Origin: Pseudarthrobacter sp. PS3-L1
Lineage (GTDB): Bacteria; Actinomycetota; Actinomycetes; Actinomycetales; Micrococcaceae
DNA length: 64,000 nt
Assembly (NCBI RefSeq): GCF_030063285.1
Contig: NZ_JASISU010000002.1
Location: 186,001-250,000 of the forward strand
Direction of reading: 5' to 3'
Of this stretch, positions 51,422 to 60,361 are shown one piece after another; positions within the stretch are counted from its first letter, which is position 1, and every line of letters begins with the position of its first letter. A program made the translations under genes and the position numbers. The notes beneath the pieces are model-generated. The model was not told the origin of the DNA, did not search any database, and worked only from the letters and a program-made list of their open reading frames with translations.

Positions 51422-51850
51422 TCAAGTGCCATCCATTTCCATGAGCAGCGCTTTGCGCAGGTGCCTCAAGAATTCGAACAACGGTGAATTCTTGTTCCTC
51501 AGACCCAGCGTCAGGAGACCTTCTTCCAGCCTCGTGACGTTTAACATCGCCGTAAATGGCAGCATAGCCTCGTAGAGGCCCCAAGCCTTGTGCCGTTGTT
51601 CTCTCGTGCTTTTTAGAGCCAGCAATATATATTCGCTGTGCTGGCTGGTGTTCCGTCAACTCTTTTTACTACCAATGGGGTTGTGGTTAGTTCGGGAGTA
51701 TTCTCATTTATTATGAGTTTCATAAAACCTGCAGGATGGAGGGGTGCCATCACCACTAGCTGGATTCCGAAGAATGATTCTTTATCATTCTCAGCACGAG
51801 CCGCAAGCTCGGCGTCTGCCGCGGCGCATTGGGCTGAGGTCAATAGATAA
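51422..51850 (-). pseudogene. Unrecognised frameshifted gene remnant
   Basis: On the minus strand the first part reads AAADAELAARAENDKESFFG, IQLVVMAPLHPAGFMKLIIN and TTTPLVVKRVDGTP. Near 51615 the sense shifts to another frame, LALKSTREQRHKAWGLYEAM and LRNKNSPLFEFLRHLRKALL, ending with TGA near 51422. Both parts look like real protein (a helix-rich end), so one indel is likely. An upstream hydrophobic stretch in yet another frame may be its lost membrane start. Confidence 0.4.
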
Positions 51851-52389
51851 TCCTAGGCTCACGCATACAACGACGCTTCCGGGAAGCAGCCCAAACAGGC
51901 CAGCAAAACGTTGTAAGCACAACCACCCCTGTTGTGAACTATGTGCGGTCAGAGCTGCGCCGACCGCAATGTCTTCCGAACCGCTCTTGACGCACGGCCA
52001 AGAGCAGCCTCGTGATGGTCCGAAGGTCCCCTCCTTTTTCGAAGCTATCGGGCGGGCTCTGCACCAACAAAACTGATCGCTCAGGTGGCCCATAACTTCG
52101 CTACGGGGCGCCGGGATTCTTGTGGTGTGGGTAGTTACCTGACCATGTCCTGCCCTGCATTGGTGGACTGACACTCCTTATCCACTAAACTTCTGAGGTG
52201 GTCACGAAGATGTGTATAGGGTGATCCTTCACATGGCCGAACAATTTCGCCAACTGGGTCAGTCAGCCGACATGGGCAACAGTCCACCAATTCCGCGGAA
52301 TCATGGTGGTTCGCATCTGGCGCTTTTCGCCAAGTGCCCTCACGCCTCACACTGAAGGTCATAAGCCCCAGCCGAAATGCCTGGCACGA

Positions 52390-52428
52390 GGCCCGGATTT
52401 GCGAAACCTCGCAGTTCCGGGCCTTTTT
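52390..52428 (+). terminator. Intrinsic terminator in the decayed stretch
   Basis: GGCCCGGA pairs with TCCGGGCC around an 18-base loop and is followed by TTTTT. It has no intact gene upstream on this strand, so it is a relic of a lost transcription unit. Confidence 0.6.
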
Positions 52429-52869
52429 CATGCCCTCCGTTTTTCAACGTGGACCCCGCTATCCATGGAATGAGGCCGACGGTGGGACCCTGCGTATCGA
52501 GCGGGTCGAAGTGTCACGGTGGTGCGCCGAAGCTCGTCCTAACCTATAGGAGGGCACGTTGGGCCTGAGTGGCAGGGTGGGTGCGGTCTTCAAGAGCAAG
52601 GCGACAGTTTTCGAAAAAAGTTCCGTTGACTCCACCCACCTCCTGACGCGCCGTCGTTGTTATTCCGCGCGAGGCGTGCAGTGATTCTCTGACACCACCC
52701 ACAGAGGTTACCGTCGCAGGTCAACTGCCCGTAGGGTGTGATGGAGAACGCTCGCCGCGACGCTGGGGCCGGAACCGCAACCATAAAAGCGGTGTCGGGT
52801 TCACGTTGGGACGGCGGGGTTTCAGCACCGGCGATGATCGTAGCGATCCGCCACTCACAAAGGGGAACA

Positions 52870-54384
52870 ATGGTTATCGGGGGAACACTGCTATTGCTGC
52901 TGATTGTCGGCGGCGCAGTTCTGGTCCTGCTCATCGCAGGTTTTATTTTCTACACCTCAAGCATCAGGTTCGCCAAGCCCAATGAGGCAATGCTCATCAC
53001 GGGCAAAAGCGATCCAAACACCACTGACGAAACCTCTGATGACCAGTCACGCGTCATCATCAACAACCGGGCATTCGTCAACCCGATCACGGAGCGCGCC
53101 AGCCACATCTCGCTGTCCTCGCGCCAGGTGGAGGTCACCATTGAGGCCATCTCCAACAACGGTATCCAGCTCAAGCTCACCGGTGTTGCCCAGGTCAAGG
53201 TGGGCGGGGACAAGATCTCCGTCCGCAAGGCCGCCCAGCGCTTCCTCGATCAGCAGGATGCCATTGACCACTACACCCAGGAAACCCTCTCCGGTTCGCT
53301 GCGTTCCATTGTGGGTACCCTGAGCGTTGACGCGATCATCAAGGACCGGGCCCAGTTTGCGGCTTCCGTCAAGGAAGAAGCCGAGCACTCGATGACCAAC
53401 CAGGGCCTGGTCATCGACACCTTCCAGATCAAGTCCGTTGATGACATGGGCGGCTACCTGAAGAACCTTGGCCGGCCCGAGGCTGCTCTGGTGGCACGGA
53501 ACGCCAGTATCGCAGAGGCAAATTCCCAGCGCGAAGCTGCGGAAGCCAAGGCGCTTGCGGATCAGAAGACGGCTGAGGCTGAGCAGAAGCTGGCCCTGCG
53601 CCGTGCAGAGCTCAAGCAGGAAACCGACGCCCGCCAGGCTGAAGCCGACGCTGCTGGCCCCCTGGCCCAGGCTGATCAGCAGCAGGCGATCATCCTCAAG
53701 AACCAGCAGGTTGTGGCCCGGCAGGCAGAGCTGCGCGAAAAGGAACTCGATATTGAGGTCCGCAAGCCCGCAGATGCTGCCAAGTACAAGGTGGAGACTG
53801 AAGCATCAGCTGATTTCGAACGCCGCAGCCGGATCTCGGAAGCCACCAAGATCGAGGCCGCCGCTGAACTGGAAACGCGGAAGCTCAAGGCAACCGGTAA
53901 CGAAGTGGAAGCGAGGGCCCTGGCCGCAGCCAACACTGCCAAGGGTAACGCCGAGACTGAGATCAACAAGATCCGCGGACTCGCTGAAGCCGAGGTGACA
54001 AAAACCAAGGGTATTGCCGACGCGGATGTCATCGGTCTGCGCGGTACGGCCGAAGCAGAAGCCATCGAGGCACAGGCGAAGGCCTACAGCCAGTTCAACG
54101 AAGCAGCAATCCTGAACAAGCTGCTAGAAGTACTGCCCTCCATCGCCCGGGAAATTGCTGCTCCCATGAGTGCCATCAGCAACATGACAGTCATCTCAAA
54201 CGACGGTGCCGGCCAGGTGAGCAAAAATGTTTCCGCCGGTGTTCAGGAGACAGCCCAGCTCCTCAAGGACACCACGGGCTTTGACGTCATTGAAATGTTG
54301 AAGGGCTTCGGTCAACAGACTCCGACGCCGCCGGTTCGAAGCACTGAGAACGGTGTGGCGAAAGAGCACTCCGCATCCGAGTGA
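52870..54384 (+). CDS. Flotillin-like SPFH membrane protein
   Basis: This 504-residue protein starts with one helix (about 6-30), then an SPFH/PHB domain (about 35-210: RVIINNRAFVNPITERASHI, ISVRKAAQRFLDQQDAIDHY) and a long coiled coil rich in Ala, Glu and Lys (about 215-420, for example AEAKALADQKTAEAEQKLAL). A C-terminal part with MTVISNDGAG follows. Flotillins form large membrane assemblies and influence membrane order. The ATG at 52870 follows AAAGGGGAACA; the 44 in-frame codons upstream are not protein-like. Confidence 0.9.
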   Translation: MVIGGTLLLLLIVGGAVLVLLIAGFIFYTSSIRFAKPNEAMLITGKSDPNTTDETSDDQSRVIINNRAFVNPITERASHISLSSRQVEVTIEAISNNGIQLKLTGVAQVKVGGDKISVRKAAQRFLDQQDAIDHYTQETLSGSLRSIVGTLSVDAIIKDRAQFAASVKEEAEHSMTNQGLVIDTFQIKSVDDMGGYLKNLGRPEAALVARNASIAEANSQREAAEAKALADQKTAEAEQKLALRRAELKQETDARQAEADAAGPLAQADQQQAIILKNQQVVARQAELREKELDIEVRKPADAAKYKVETEASADFERRSRISEATKIEAAAELETRKLKATGNEVEARALAAANTAKGNAETEINKIRGLAEAEVTKTKGIADADVIGLRGTAEAEAIEAQAKAYSQFNEAAILNKLLEVLPSIAREIAAPMSAISNMTVISNDGAGQVSKNVSAGVQETAQLLKDTTGFDVIEMLKGFGQQTPTPPVRSTENGVAKEHSASE

Positions 54385-54430
54385 TATCAACCTCGTGAGG
54401 TGAGCATGTTCAACCTCCAATAATACGAGC

Positions 54431-54469
54431 CAACAATGCCGCGGACCCTCGAGGTGCGCGGCATTGTTG
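54431..54469 (+). terminator. Hairpin after the flotillin gene
   Basis: CAACAATGCCGCG and CGCGGCATTGTTG form a perfect 13-bp stem with a 13-base loop, 47 bases after the stop. No T-tract is present. Confidence 0.6.
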
Positions 54470-54531
54470 CGTAAAGCGAGCGGACAACGCGGGAAGTTAG
54501 CGCCGGCGAACTGATGGGTGGCCAGCAGGTG

Positions 54532-55557
54532 TCAGGCCACCAGTTTTTTCCAGCGATATTTCAGCTTGGCTGCCCGGCCAGGGTCGTCCCCGAGGCTTTC
54601 AGTTTTGGAGATGTAATCCGCACCAAAGGTATGGATCAGGAAATCATCGGCCACCCGAACATGGCCAGCGGGGAACTTGTAGTCCATCCGCTCTGTGACG
54701 TAGGTCCAGTCCGCACCGGTGAAAAGCTGGACGGCGTCATCGACGGTGCTGATTTCCATGGCACCCAGCAGATCAACGAGCCAGTCGTACTGCTCTTTGC
54801 GGCTGCGCGGGTGGTCTGGGAGTTCAGCCGCCAAAAGGTCGCCCAGGGAGTCTGAATTGAGCGCGACACCTTCAAATGCGTCGGATTCCAGCGCCGGGAC
54901 GGTATCGACCTTAGCCACGGCCTCGTGGATTTTGATGAATTCGTTGTCAGCCAATTCAATCAGTCCAGAAGCCAGGGTAAAGGCCCGGTTAATTGCCGGT
55001 GGCACCTTGCCCGCAGTCTTGTAGCGAATATCGTGCTCGAATTCCGCCCAGGCATGCTGGAGCACTGTCTTGACCTGCACCTCGAACTTTTCACCCACGC
55101 AGTTTGCGCAACCACTGGGCGTCCGATCGGGGCTGACCTGCAGGATCAGGTGGTGGGCGGCATAACCGAGCATGCCCTGGTCCATGAGCTGTGCCGTCTT
55201 ATCGGTATTCTCCAGGACATGGAACTGCCCTGTCAGGGCCGCCACCACATTTTTGACGTCCGGTTGAATGTAGGTGATGACCCGGACCCCCAGAACATCG
55301 TCCAACCCGGCGAGTCCGCTCGCATACTTTGGATCGCCGTCGCTGTTGATCTTTCCCAATTTCACCCGCACGGAGTCCGCCGTCTTCACCCTGCCCTTGA
55401 CCAGGTGGTAGTTCAGGCCATCGTCCCGCAGCCGGGTTTCGATGGCATTCTGGATCGCCAGAAGTGATCCTTCAAGGTGGTACCGGCGGGCGTTGAGGAC
55501 ATTAACATCAGCTTCAACCGATTCCTGATGCGCAGACAGCGCATGGTCCGGACTCAC
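54532..55557 (-). CDS. RelA/SpoT-domain protein (small alarmone synthetase-like)
   Basis: In this 341-residue protein the synthetase-like domain spans about 40-215: HLVKGRVKTADSVRVKLGKI, GLDDVLGVRVITYI and EVQVKTVLQHAWAEFEHDIR. There is no HD hydrolase, TGS or ACT domain. A helical C-terminal part of about 120 residues follows. Such proteins transfer pyrophosphate from ATP to GDP/GTP or, in toxic relatives, to adenine nucleotides or tRNA. Which applies here is unknown. The start is set at the GTG 55555-55557, preceded by GGGGAG; the GTG at 55611 is a longer alternative. Confidence 0.75.
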   Translation of the reverse strand: MSPDHALSAHQESVEADVNVLNARRYHLEGSLLAIQNAIETRLRDDGLNYHLVKGRVKTADSVRVKLGKINSDGDPKYASGLAGLDDVLGVRVITYIQPDVKNVVAALTGQFHVLENTDKTAQLMDQGMLGYAAHHLILQVSPDRTPSGCANCVGEKFEVQVKTVLQHAWAEFEHDIRYKTAGKVPPAINRAFTLASGLIELADNEFIKIHEAVAKVDTVPALESDAFEGVALNSDSLGDLLAAELPDHPRSRKEQYDWLVDLLGAMEISTVDDAVQLFTGADWTYVTERMDYKFPAGHVRVADDFLIHTFGADYISKTESLGDDPGRAAKLKYRWKKLVA

Positions 55558-55725
55558 TGCAACTCCCCAACGGAACCGGCCATAAACCGTTCCAAATGTT
55601 CCATGCCTCACTGTATAGCGGGCGGGAGCCAGGTCAAGGCCCCGAGTGGCCTTTCGCTCCCCATGGCCTCCGTGAAAGCATTGGCATAGTGGTCAAGGCA
55701 CGGAATATCGCAGTGAAAGGACTCC

Positions 55726-56241
55726 ATGAAAGCCACCAACGTCATGCTGGACTCGTTTGACCGGGTGCACGAAATTGTGACAGACATTCTGGAAGGAATT
55801 GACGACGGCGCCCTCACCGCCAGGCCCGCCTGCGGTACCTCCGGGAAGCCCGGCAATTCCATTGCGTGGCTGATCTGGCACCTCGCCCGCGTGGAGGACG
55901 CCCAAATCGCTGACGCATTCGCCGCCGAACAAGTCTGGACGGCGGACGATTTTGTCACCCGGTTCAACCTCGATCTCCCGAAAGACGACACCGGTTACGG
56001 TCATGGCAGCGACGCGGTAGATAAAGTCCGAGCTTCTGCCAAAAATCTTTCCGACTACTACGACGCTGTGCATGTCCAGACGGTGAAGCTTCTCACCCCT
56101 TTGGCCGACGGCGACTTTGACAGGATTATCGATGACTCCTGGGATCCCGCTGTAACGCGTGGCGCCCGGTTGATCAGCACCATCTCGGATTGCCTGCAGC
56201 ATGCTGGACAGGCCGCCTACGCCAAGGGTCTTGTGGGCTGA
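55726..56241 (+). CDS. DinB/DUF664-like protein
   Basis: The 171-residue helical-bundle protein has SIAWLIWHLARVEDAQIADA, with its histidine in the place of a DinB metal ligand, and SDCLQHAGQAAYAKGLV at the end with a second His. This matches the DinB/DUF664 group, which includes thiol-dependent enzymes such as mycothiol S-transferases. The substrate is unknown. The ATG at 55726 follows GTGAAAGGACTCC. It is a single gene divergent from the RelA/SpoT gene. Confidence 0.75.
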   Translation: MKATNVMLDSFDRVHEIVTDILEGIDDGALTARPACGTSGKPGNSIAWLIWHLARVEDAQIADAFAAEQVWTADDFVTRFNLDLPKDDTGYGHGSDAVDKVRASAKNLSDYYDAVHVQTVKLLTPLADGDFDRIIDDSWDPAVTRGARLISTISDCLQHAGQAAYAKGLVG

Positions 56242-56291
56242 CGGGTGCCATCCGGCTGCACCCTTGCTGATTTTTGCTTGCACACAAAAAA

Positions 56292-56330
56292 GCCCCCGCC
56301 GTTCCCGGATATTCCCGGGATGGCGGGGGC
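56292..56330. terminator. Bidirectional terminator
   Basis: AAAAAAGCCCCCGCC faces GGCGGGGGCATTTTT around an inner TCCCGGATATTCCCGGGA palindrome. T-tracts lie on both sides, so it ends the DinB-type gene on the plus strand and the LysM gene on the minus strand. Confidence 0.85.
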
Positions 56331-56389
56331 ATTTTTACTGCCACACTGAGCAGGCCAGTGGCCTACTTTATTGGTGTCACTGCTAGGTG

Positions 56390-57412
56390 TTAGACGCGGA
56401 CGAAGACCGGGCCGGAACCAACGTTGACGCTGAACTCGACAGTGGTGAAGCCGTTCCATCCGCCGTGGACTGCCATGCCGTTACCGGCGTAGACAGCAAT
56501 GTGGGCTGCGCCCGCTCCGCCATTGGCGTAGTACACGAGGTCTCCGGGCTGTGCCTGAGCAGCACTGACCTGGGTACCGAGGCCCAAGTAGCCTGCAGGC
56601 CAGTCGTGGAAGTTGATGCCCACGGCTGCGAGGGAGTTGGTAACAAGCGCGGTGCAATCCTGTGCTGCGCCGAGCTGAGCGCGAGCGGCACCCAGGATGG
56701 CCGCACCCTTACCGCTGCCAATTGCAGTGGGGGTGACTGAGCTGGCCGTGTTGATGCCCGTGTTGGCAGGAGCTGCCGGTGCTGCGGGGGCCGGAGCTAC
56801 GTAAGCAGGAGCCTCGTACACCGGGGCGGCAGGAGCCGGAGCGACGTATGCCGGTGCCGGAGCTGCGGCGGGTGCAACATACCCGGCAGCCGGAATGGTG
56901 ATCTGGTTGCCCGGGTAGATGACCGAGGAGAGGCCCAGTCCGTTGGCGGACAGGACGTCGTTCAGGCTGACGCCGTACTTCGATGCGATGGCGCCGAGGG
57001 TGTCACCAGAAACCACTGAGTGCGTGTTCCCTGCTGCCGGTGCTGCAGCGGCGGGAGCCGCCGGTGCTGCAGCAGCTGAGCCTGATCCGGGAATGCTGAT
57101 CTGATCACCGGGGTAGATGATGGAGCTGAGGCCAAGCGAGTTGGCGGACAGGACATCGTTCAGGTTGGCGCCGTAATTGGCGGAGATCGCGCCGAGGGTG
57201 TCTCCGGAGACGACGTTGTGGACTGCTGCGTCACCGGGAGCGGCCTGAGCCGGCATTCCAACGGTCAGCACCAAGCCGGATGCTGCAGCAACTGCCAGCG
57301 CGGGACGGCCAAGGTTCTTGGCCTGGTTACGGGCTGAGAGGGAAAGGCCCTCAAGCGCGATTGAGTGGGTGGGATTCGCACGGTGGCGTGCGGCAGTTGA
57401 ATTCTTAGACAC
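56390..57412 (-). CDS. Secreted LysM-NlpC/P60 cell-wall hydrolase
   Basis: The 340-residue protein has a long signal peptide (about 30-58, PALAVAAASGLVLTVGMPAQ then AAP). Two LysM modules follow (about 64-108 and 132-175), each ending in YPG-x-QI-x-IP. A Pro/Ala linker leads to an NlpC/P60-type domain (about 235-340) with the candidate catalytic Cys in AQDCTALV and His in GAAHIAVYAG. It should bind peptidoglycan and cut stem peptides. The GTG at 57410-57412 is chosen over an in-frame TTG six codons upstream because GGAGAGG lies at the right distance. A c-di-AMP-type riboswitch precedes it. Confidence 0.85.
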   Translation of the reverse strand: MSKNSTAARHRANPTHSIALEGLSLSARNQAKNLGRPALAVAAASGLVLTVGMPAQAAPGDAAVHNVVSGDTLGAISANYGANLNDVLSANSLGLSSIIYPGDQISIPGSGSAAAAPAAPAAAAPAAGNTHSVVSGDTLGAIASKYGVSLNDVLSANGLGLSSVIYPGNQITIPAAGYVAPAAAPAPAYVAPAPAAPVYEAPAYVAPAPAAPAAPANTGINTASSVTPTAIGSGKGAAILGAARAQLGAAQDCTALVTNSLAAVGINFHDWPAGYLGLGTQVSAAQAQPGDLVYYANGGAGAAHIAVYAGNGMAVHGGWNGFTTVEFSVNVGSGPVFVRV

Positions 57413-57426
57413 TTTGAGTCGCCTCT

Positions 57427-57582
57427 CCAACGCCTGCGGGGTGAGCTGTCGGGTTCGAATAGGAGATATTCGGCCGGAGTTGTCCCAGATAAAAGGGAAC
57501 CCTCCGTCTTAACCCCAAGGCTTCCTTTCGGAATGCCGTGGAAACGTGGTTCCCCCGTCCCTGCCAACTGAAAAAGTGTTGG
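57427..57582 (-). ncRNA. c-di-AMP (ydaO-yuaA type) riboswitch
   Basis: Reading the minus strand, the leader has GACGGGGGAACCACG, later CTTGGGGTTAAGACGGAG, and near the 3' end CGAACCCGACAGCTCACC then CGCAGGCG. These are the conserved blocks of the ydaO-yuaA class, which senses cyclic di-AMP. CCAAC at the 5' edge can pair with GTTGG at the 3' edge to close P1. In actinobacteria this class often controls cell-wall hydrolase genes, as here. The 3' arm of P1 overlaps the ribosome site, suggesting control of translation or early transcription. Confidence 0.8.
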
Positions 57583-57964
57583 GATCCCGTGTCAGTGGCA
57601 GGGCTCGGCGTGCTGACGGGAGTGTCCTGGCTGAAACCAGGGCACTCGTAGACCATAGCGTTATCTCTGCGAGATGTCACGTTCGGATAACAACACACTG
57701 TGCACTCTCAGTAGTGTGATTGCGGCCAGGCCGCGAGCGCCGATAACGGTCTACCCGTGGCCCGAACAATGTTTTGGCCTGTCAGCGCCTCGCAGGCGGA
57801 ATCCGGCCGTCTTCTGGAGACCGCCGTGCACATCAGGATTGAGTGAAACAAAAAAATTCCTTGTGGCTGAAGATTCGGGCGCGCACACTGATGCTGTCGA
57901 GCGACCTGCAACCCCTGGTACGCCCACCAGACGGCCAGCCGGTCCCCTCTGAAAGGGATGTGTC

Positions 57965-58828
57965 ATGGGAAGTGGAGCGGACGAATCCGGCGACGATTTT
58001 GTGGTCGGACGCACCAATGTGAGCGAGGACAGGACCCTGTTGCTGGCAAGCAATGGTGACGAGGCCCCTAATGGTTATGAGGACGATTTTGTCCTGAATG
58101 TGTCGACCAAGAACGATAAGGTCCTGGTGGTACATCCCGAGGGTGTGGACGCAATTCACGCCAAGGGAACGATCTCCTACGCCACCGGTGGCAGCATGGG
58201 CACCATTCCTGCGGGAAACGGCATTGTTGCCCAGGGCCTCAACGGTGCCGTCGGGTATGTCCACGGTGTTCCGCGGGACAGGCCGCTGGAAAAGTCCGTT
58301 GGTGCAGGGCTCTTGGGCCTGGGGAACCCTTCTTCGCCAGGAATTTTCGGGACCGGTACGAGCGGCGTTGTTGGATATGACAGCGTTACATCGCGTGACA
58401 CCGCCTTTGAAGGAACGCACGCTTCAGGTGTTGTTGGTGTAGGTGAGAGAGGCGTCAGCGGCAACGGAACCAATGGCCCCGGAGTCCTGGGCCACGGCGT
58501 TCCTGGTGTCCACGGTGTTTCAGAGGGCGGCGCAGGTGTTCTGGGACATGGCGCCCTGGGAGTTATCGCCCACGGGCTTGATGGACCGGGCGTTCTTGGC
58601 GTCTCGGTAACCGAACAGGGTGGGGTGCTCCAGTCAGCCGAAACCGCCCAGCTCCTGCTGGTTCCCCTTCCGATGGATAACCCTTTGCAGCTAAAACGTT
58701 CAACTGCGGGGGAGTTGCTGGTGACCATTCGGCGGGACGAAGAGCAACGGGGCAAGGAAATCGCCACCCTATGGTTCTGCAGGGTGGGAGGTGACCCCAC
58801 CGAGGCGAACTGGGTCAAACTTGCCTAG
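57965..58828 (+). CDS. Gly/Val-repeat protein of unknown function
   Basis: This 287-residue protein has no signal peptide. Residues about 80-215 are built from short G-V-x-G-x-G steps (VVGVGERGVSGNGTNGPGVL, GHGVPGVHGVSEGGAGVLGH), which suggests a repetitive beta-solenoid or collagen-like stalk. The N-terminal part has NVSTKNDKVLVVHPEGVDAI. The C-terminal 65 residues look globular (PMDNPLQLKRSTAGELLVTI, WFCRVGGDPTEANWVKLA). The ATG at 57965 follows GAAAGGGATGTGTC. No precise family is recognised; the repeats recall phage-tail or surface-fibre proteins. Confidence 0.6.
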   Translation: MGSGADESGDDFVVGRTNVSEDRTLLLASNGDEAPNGYEDDFVLNVSTKNDKVLVVHPEGVDAIHAKGTISYATGGSMGTIPAGNGIVAQGLNGAVGYVHGVPRDRPLEKSVGAGLLGLGNPSSPGIFGTGTSGVVGYDSVTSRDTAFEGTHASGVVGVGERGVSGNGTNGPGVLGHGVPGVHGVSEGGAGVLGHGALGVIAHGLDGPGVLGVSVTEQGGVLQSAETAQLLLVPLPMDNPLQLKRSTAGELLVTIRRDEEQRGKEIATLWFCRVGGDPTEANWVKLA

Positions 58829-58947
58829 TGGGGACTTCCTGGCGGTCGGACAACGATGGCTCTGCGAGGGCTGCTGAGTTGCCAGTGGATAACAATATGG
58901 CCGCTGGCCAGCACTTCCACTGAGGGCCACCGGTAGGCTGGCTGACT

Positions 58948-60351
58948 ATGTCCTGCTTTCCTTCTACACTGCACCGTCCGGTCCTGGCCTCCCTTGTGGC
59001 GCTGGCGCTGACCGGTGCCATGGCCCTGGCTCCCGCAGTGGCGGACGAAGACGTTGCGCCCAGCGGATACCCGTCCTGGCAGGACGTGCAGAAGGCACAG
59101 CAGGACGAGGCAGGAACTGCTTCCGAGATCCAGAACATCAATGGGCTGCTTGACTCCCTGGAAACCCAGGCCCAGAGCCTTGGGGACGCTGCGGTGGCAT
59201 CCGCTGCGTCCTACGCGGAAGCTGAAGCCGTCCTCCGGGATGCCAGCACCAGGTTGGACGTCCTGACTGCCCAGTCCGCCCGGGCCGCCGAGGAACTCTC
59301 CGAGTCCAAAAAGGAACTTGGGGCCCTCGCTGCCCGGGCCTACCGCACGGGTGGAACTAACAAAAGCTTCTTCGTTGCACTGGATGCACTGCAGAAAAAC
59401 AACATCCAGGGCCTGAACATCGTTGAACTGGTGGGTGGCAAAACAGCCTCGCTCGTTAGCAGGTCTGCCGTAGCAGAAAAGACCGCTTCAGCGCTTGCCG
59501 GCCAAGAGGCCCTTGCCAAGGCTGAGCGTGAGGCGCTGACCCTTGCGGCACGGACACACCTGGAAACCGCCGAGACGGCGCAGTCCGCCGTGGCCAGTCA
59601 GGTGCAGGAGCAGCAGAGCCATGGTGATGAGCTCATTGCGCAGCTCGCGACCCTCAAGGGGACTACGGCTGCGGTGGAGGAAGAGTTCAGGCAGGGGCAA
59701 GCGGCGCAGGCCGCCTATGATTCCGCGCAGGCCGCTAAGCGCGCCGCAGCTGAAGAAGCCGCAGCTGAAGAACAGGCCCGCCAGGCAGCTGCCGCCCAGC
59801 AGGCCCGGTTCGCCGCAGATTCAGCAGCCCGAGAATCTGCTGCACAGGCGGCCCAGCAGGCAGCGGCTGCTGCCGCGCAAGCAGCCGCGCAAGCAGCAAA
59901 CAAGCCGCCAGCGGCCCAACAACCGGCCCCGCAGCAACCAGCCCGACCGCCCGCCAACCAGCCGGCACCGGTACCCGCCCCGGCTCCCGTTGCACCGGCG
60001 CCACCGCCCGCCGTCGTGCCTGCTGTCCCCGGCGGCGCCGTTAATGACCCCAGGGGCGCGCAGGCGTATGCATCGGGTCAATTGTCTTCCCATGGCTGGG
60101 GCCAGGATCAGATGTCCTGCCTGGTGAACCTTTGGTCCAAGGAATCAGGGTGGCGGACAAACGCCACAAACCCCTCTTCCGGGGCCTACGGCATTGCGCA
60201 GTCCTTACCGGCCAGCAAATACGGTAGCGCTGGCAGCGATTGGCTGACCAACTACCGAACGCAGGTCAACTGGGGCCTCGGCTACATTGCCGACCGGTAC
60301 GGCTCACCCTGCGGCGCCTGGGCACATTCGATGGCCGTCAACTGGTACTAA
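58948..60351 (+). CDS. Secreted coiled-coil protein with lysozyme-like C-terminus
   Basis: The 467-residue protein has a signal peptide (about 12-32, ASLVALALTGAMALAPAVAD), a long coiled coil (about 45-310, Ala/Glu/Gln-rich), a Pro/Ala linker (about 315-365) and a C-terminal lysozyme-like domain (about 375-467) with CLVNLWSKESGWRTNATNPS, SSGAYGIAQSLPASK and YIADRYGSPCGAWAHS. This end matches aggregation-promoting-factor or transglycosylase-like modules, with the Glu of KESGW as the likely catalytic acid. It should act on peptidoglycan outside the cell. Confidence 0.82.
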   Translation: MSCFPSTLHRPVLASLVALALTGAMALAPAVADEDVAPSGYPSWQDVQKAQQDEAGTASEIQNINGLLDSLETQAQSLGDAAVASAASYAEAEAVLRDASTRLDVLTAQSARAAEELSESKKELGALAARAYRTGGTNKSFFVALDALQKNNIQGLNIVELVGGKTASLVSRSAVAEKTASALAGQEALAKAEREALTLAARTHLETAETAQSAVASQVQEQQSHGDELIAQLATLKGTTAAVEEEFRQGQAAQAAYDSAQAAKRAAAEEAAAEEQARQAAAAQQARFAADSAARESAAQAAQQAAAAAAQAAAQAANKPPAAQQPAPQQPARPPANQPAPVPAPAPVAPAPPPAVVPAVPGGAVNDPRGAQAYASGQLSSHGWGQDQMSCLVNLWSKESGWRTNATNPSSGAYGIAQSLPASKYGSAGSDWLTNYRTQVNWGLGYIADRYGSPCGAWAHSMAVNWY

Positions 60352-60361
60352 GGTTCCTGCA

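Larger units (their letters stand above)
50901..52869. other. Two-kilobase decayed stretch
   Basis: No intact gene is supported. It contains a frameshifted minus-strand remnant (51422-51850), one intrinsic terminator (52390-52428) and otherwise short frames of low quality with mixed codon use. It forms the right flank of the defence island and separates it from the core-like flotillin gene. Confidence 0.45.
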
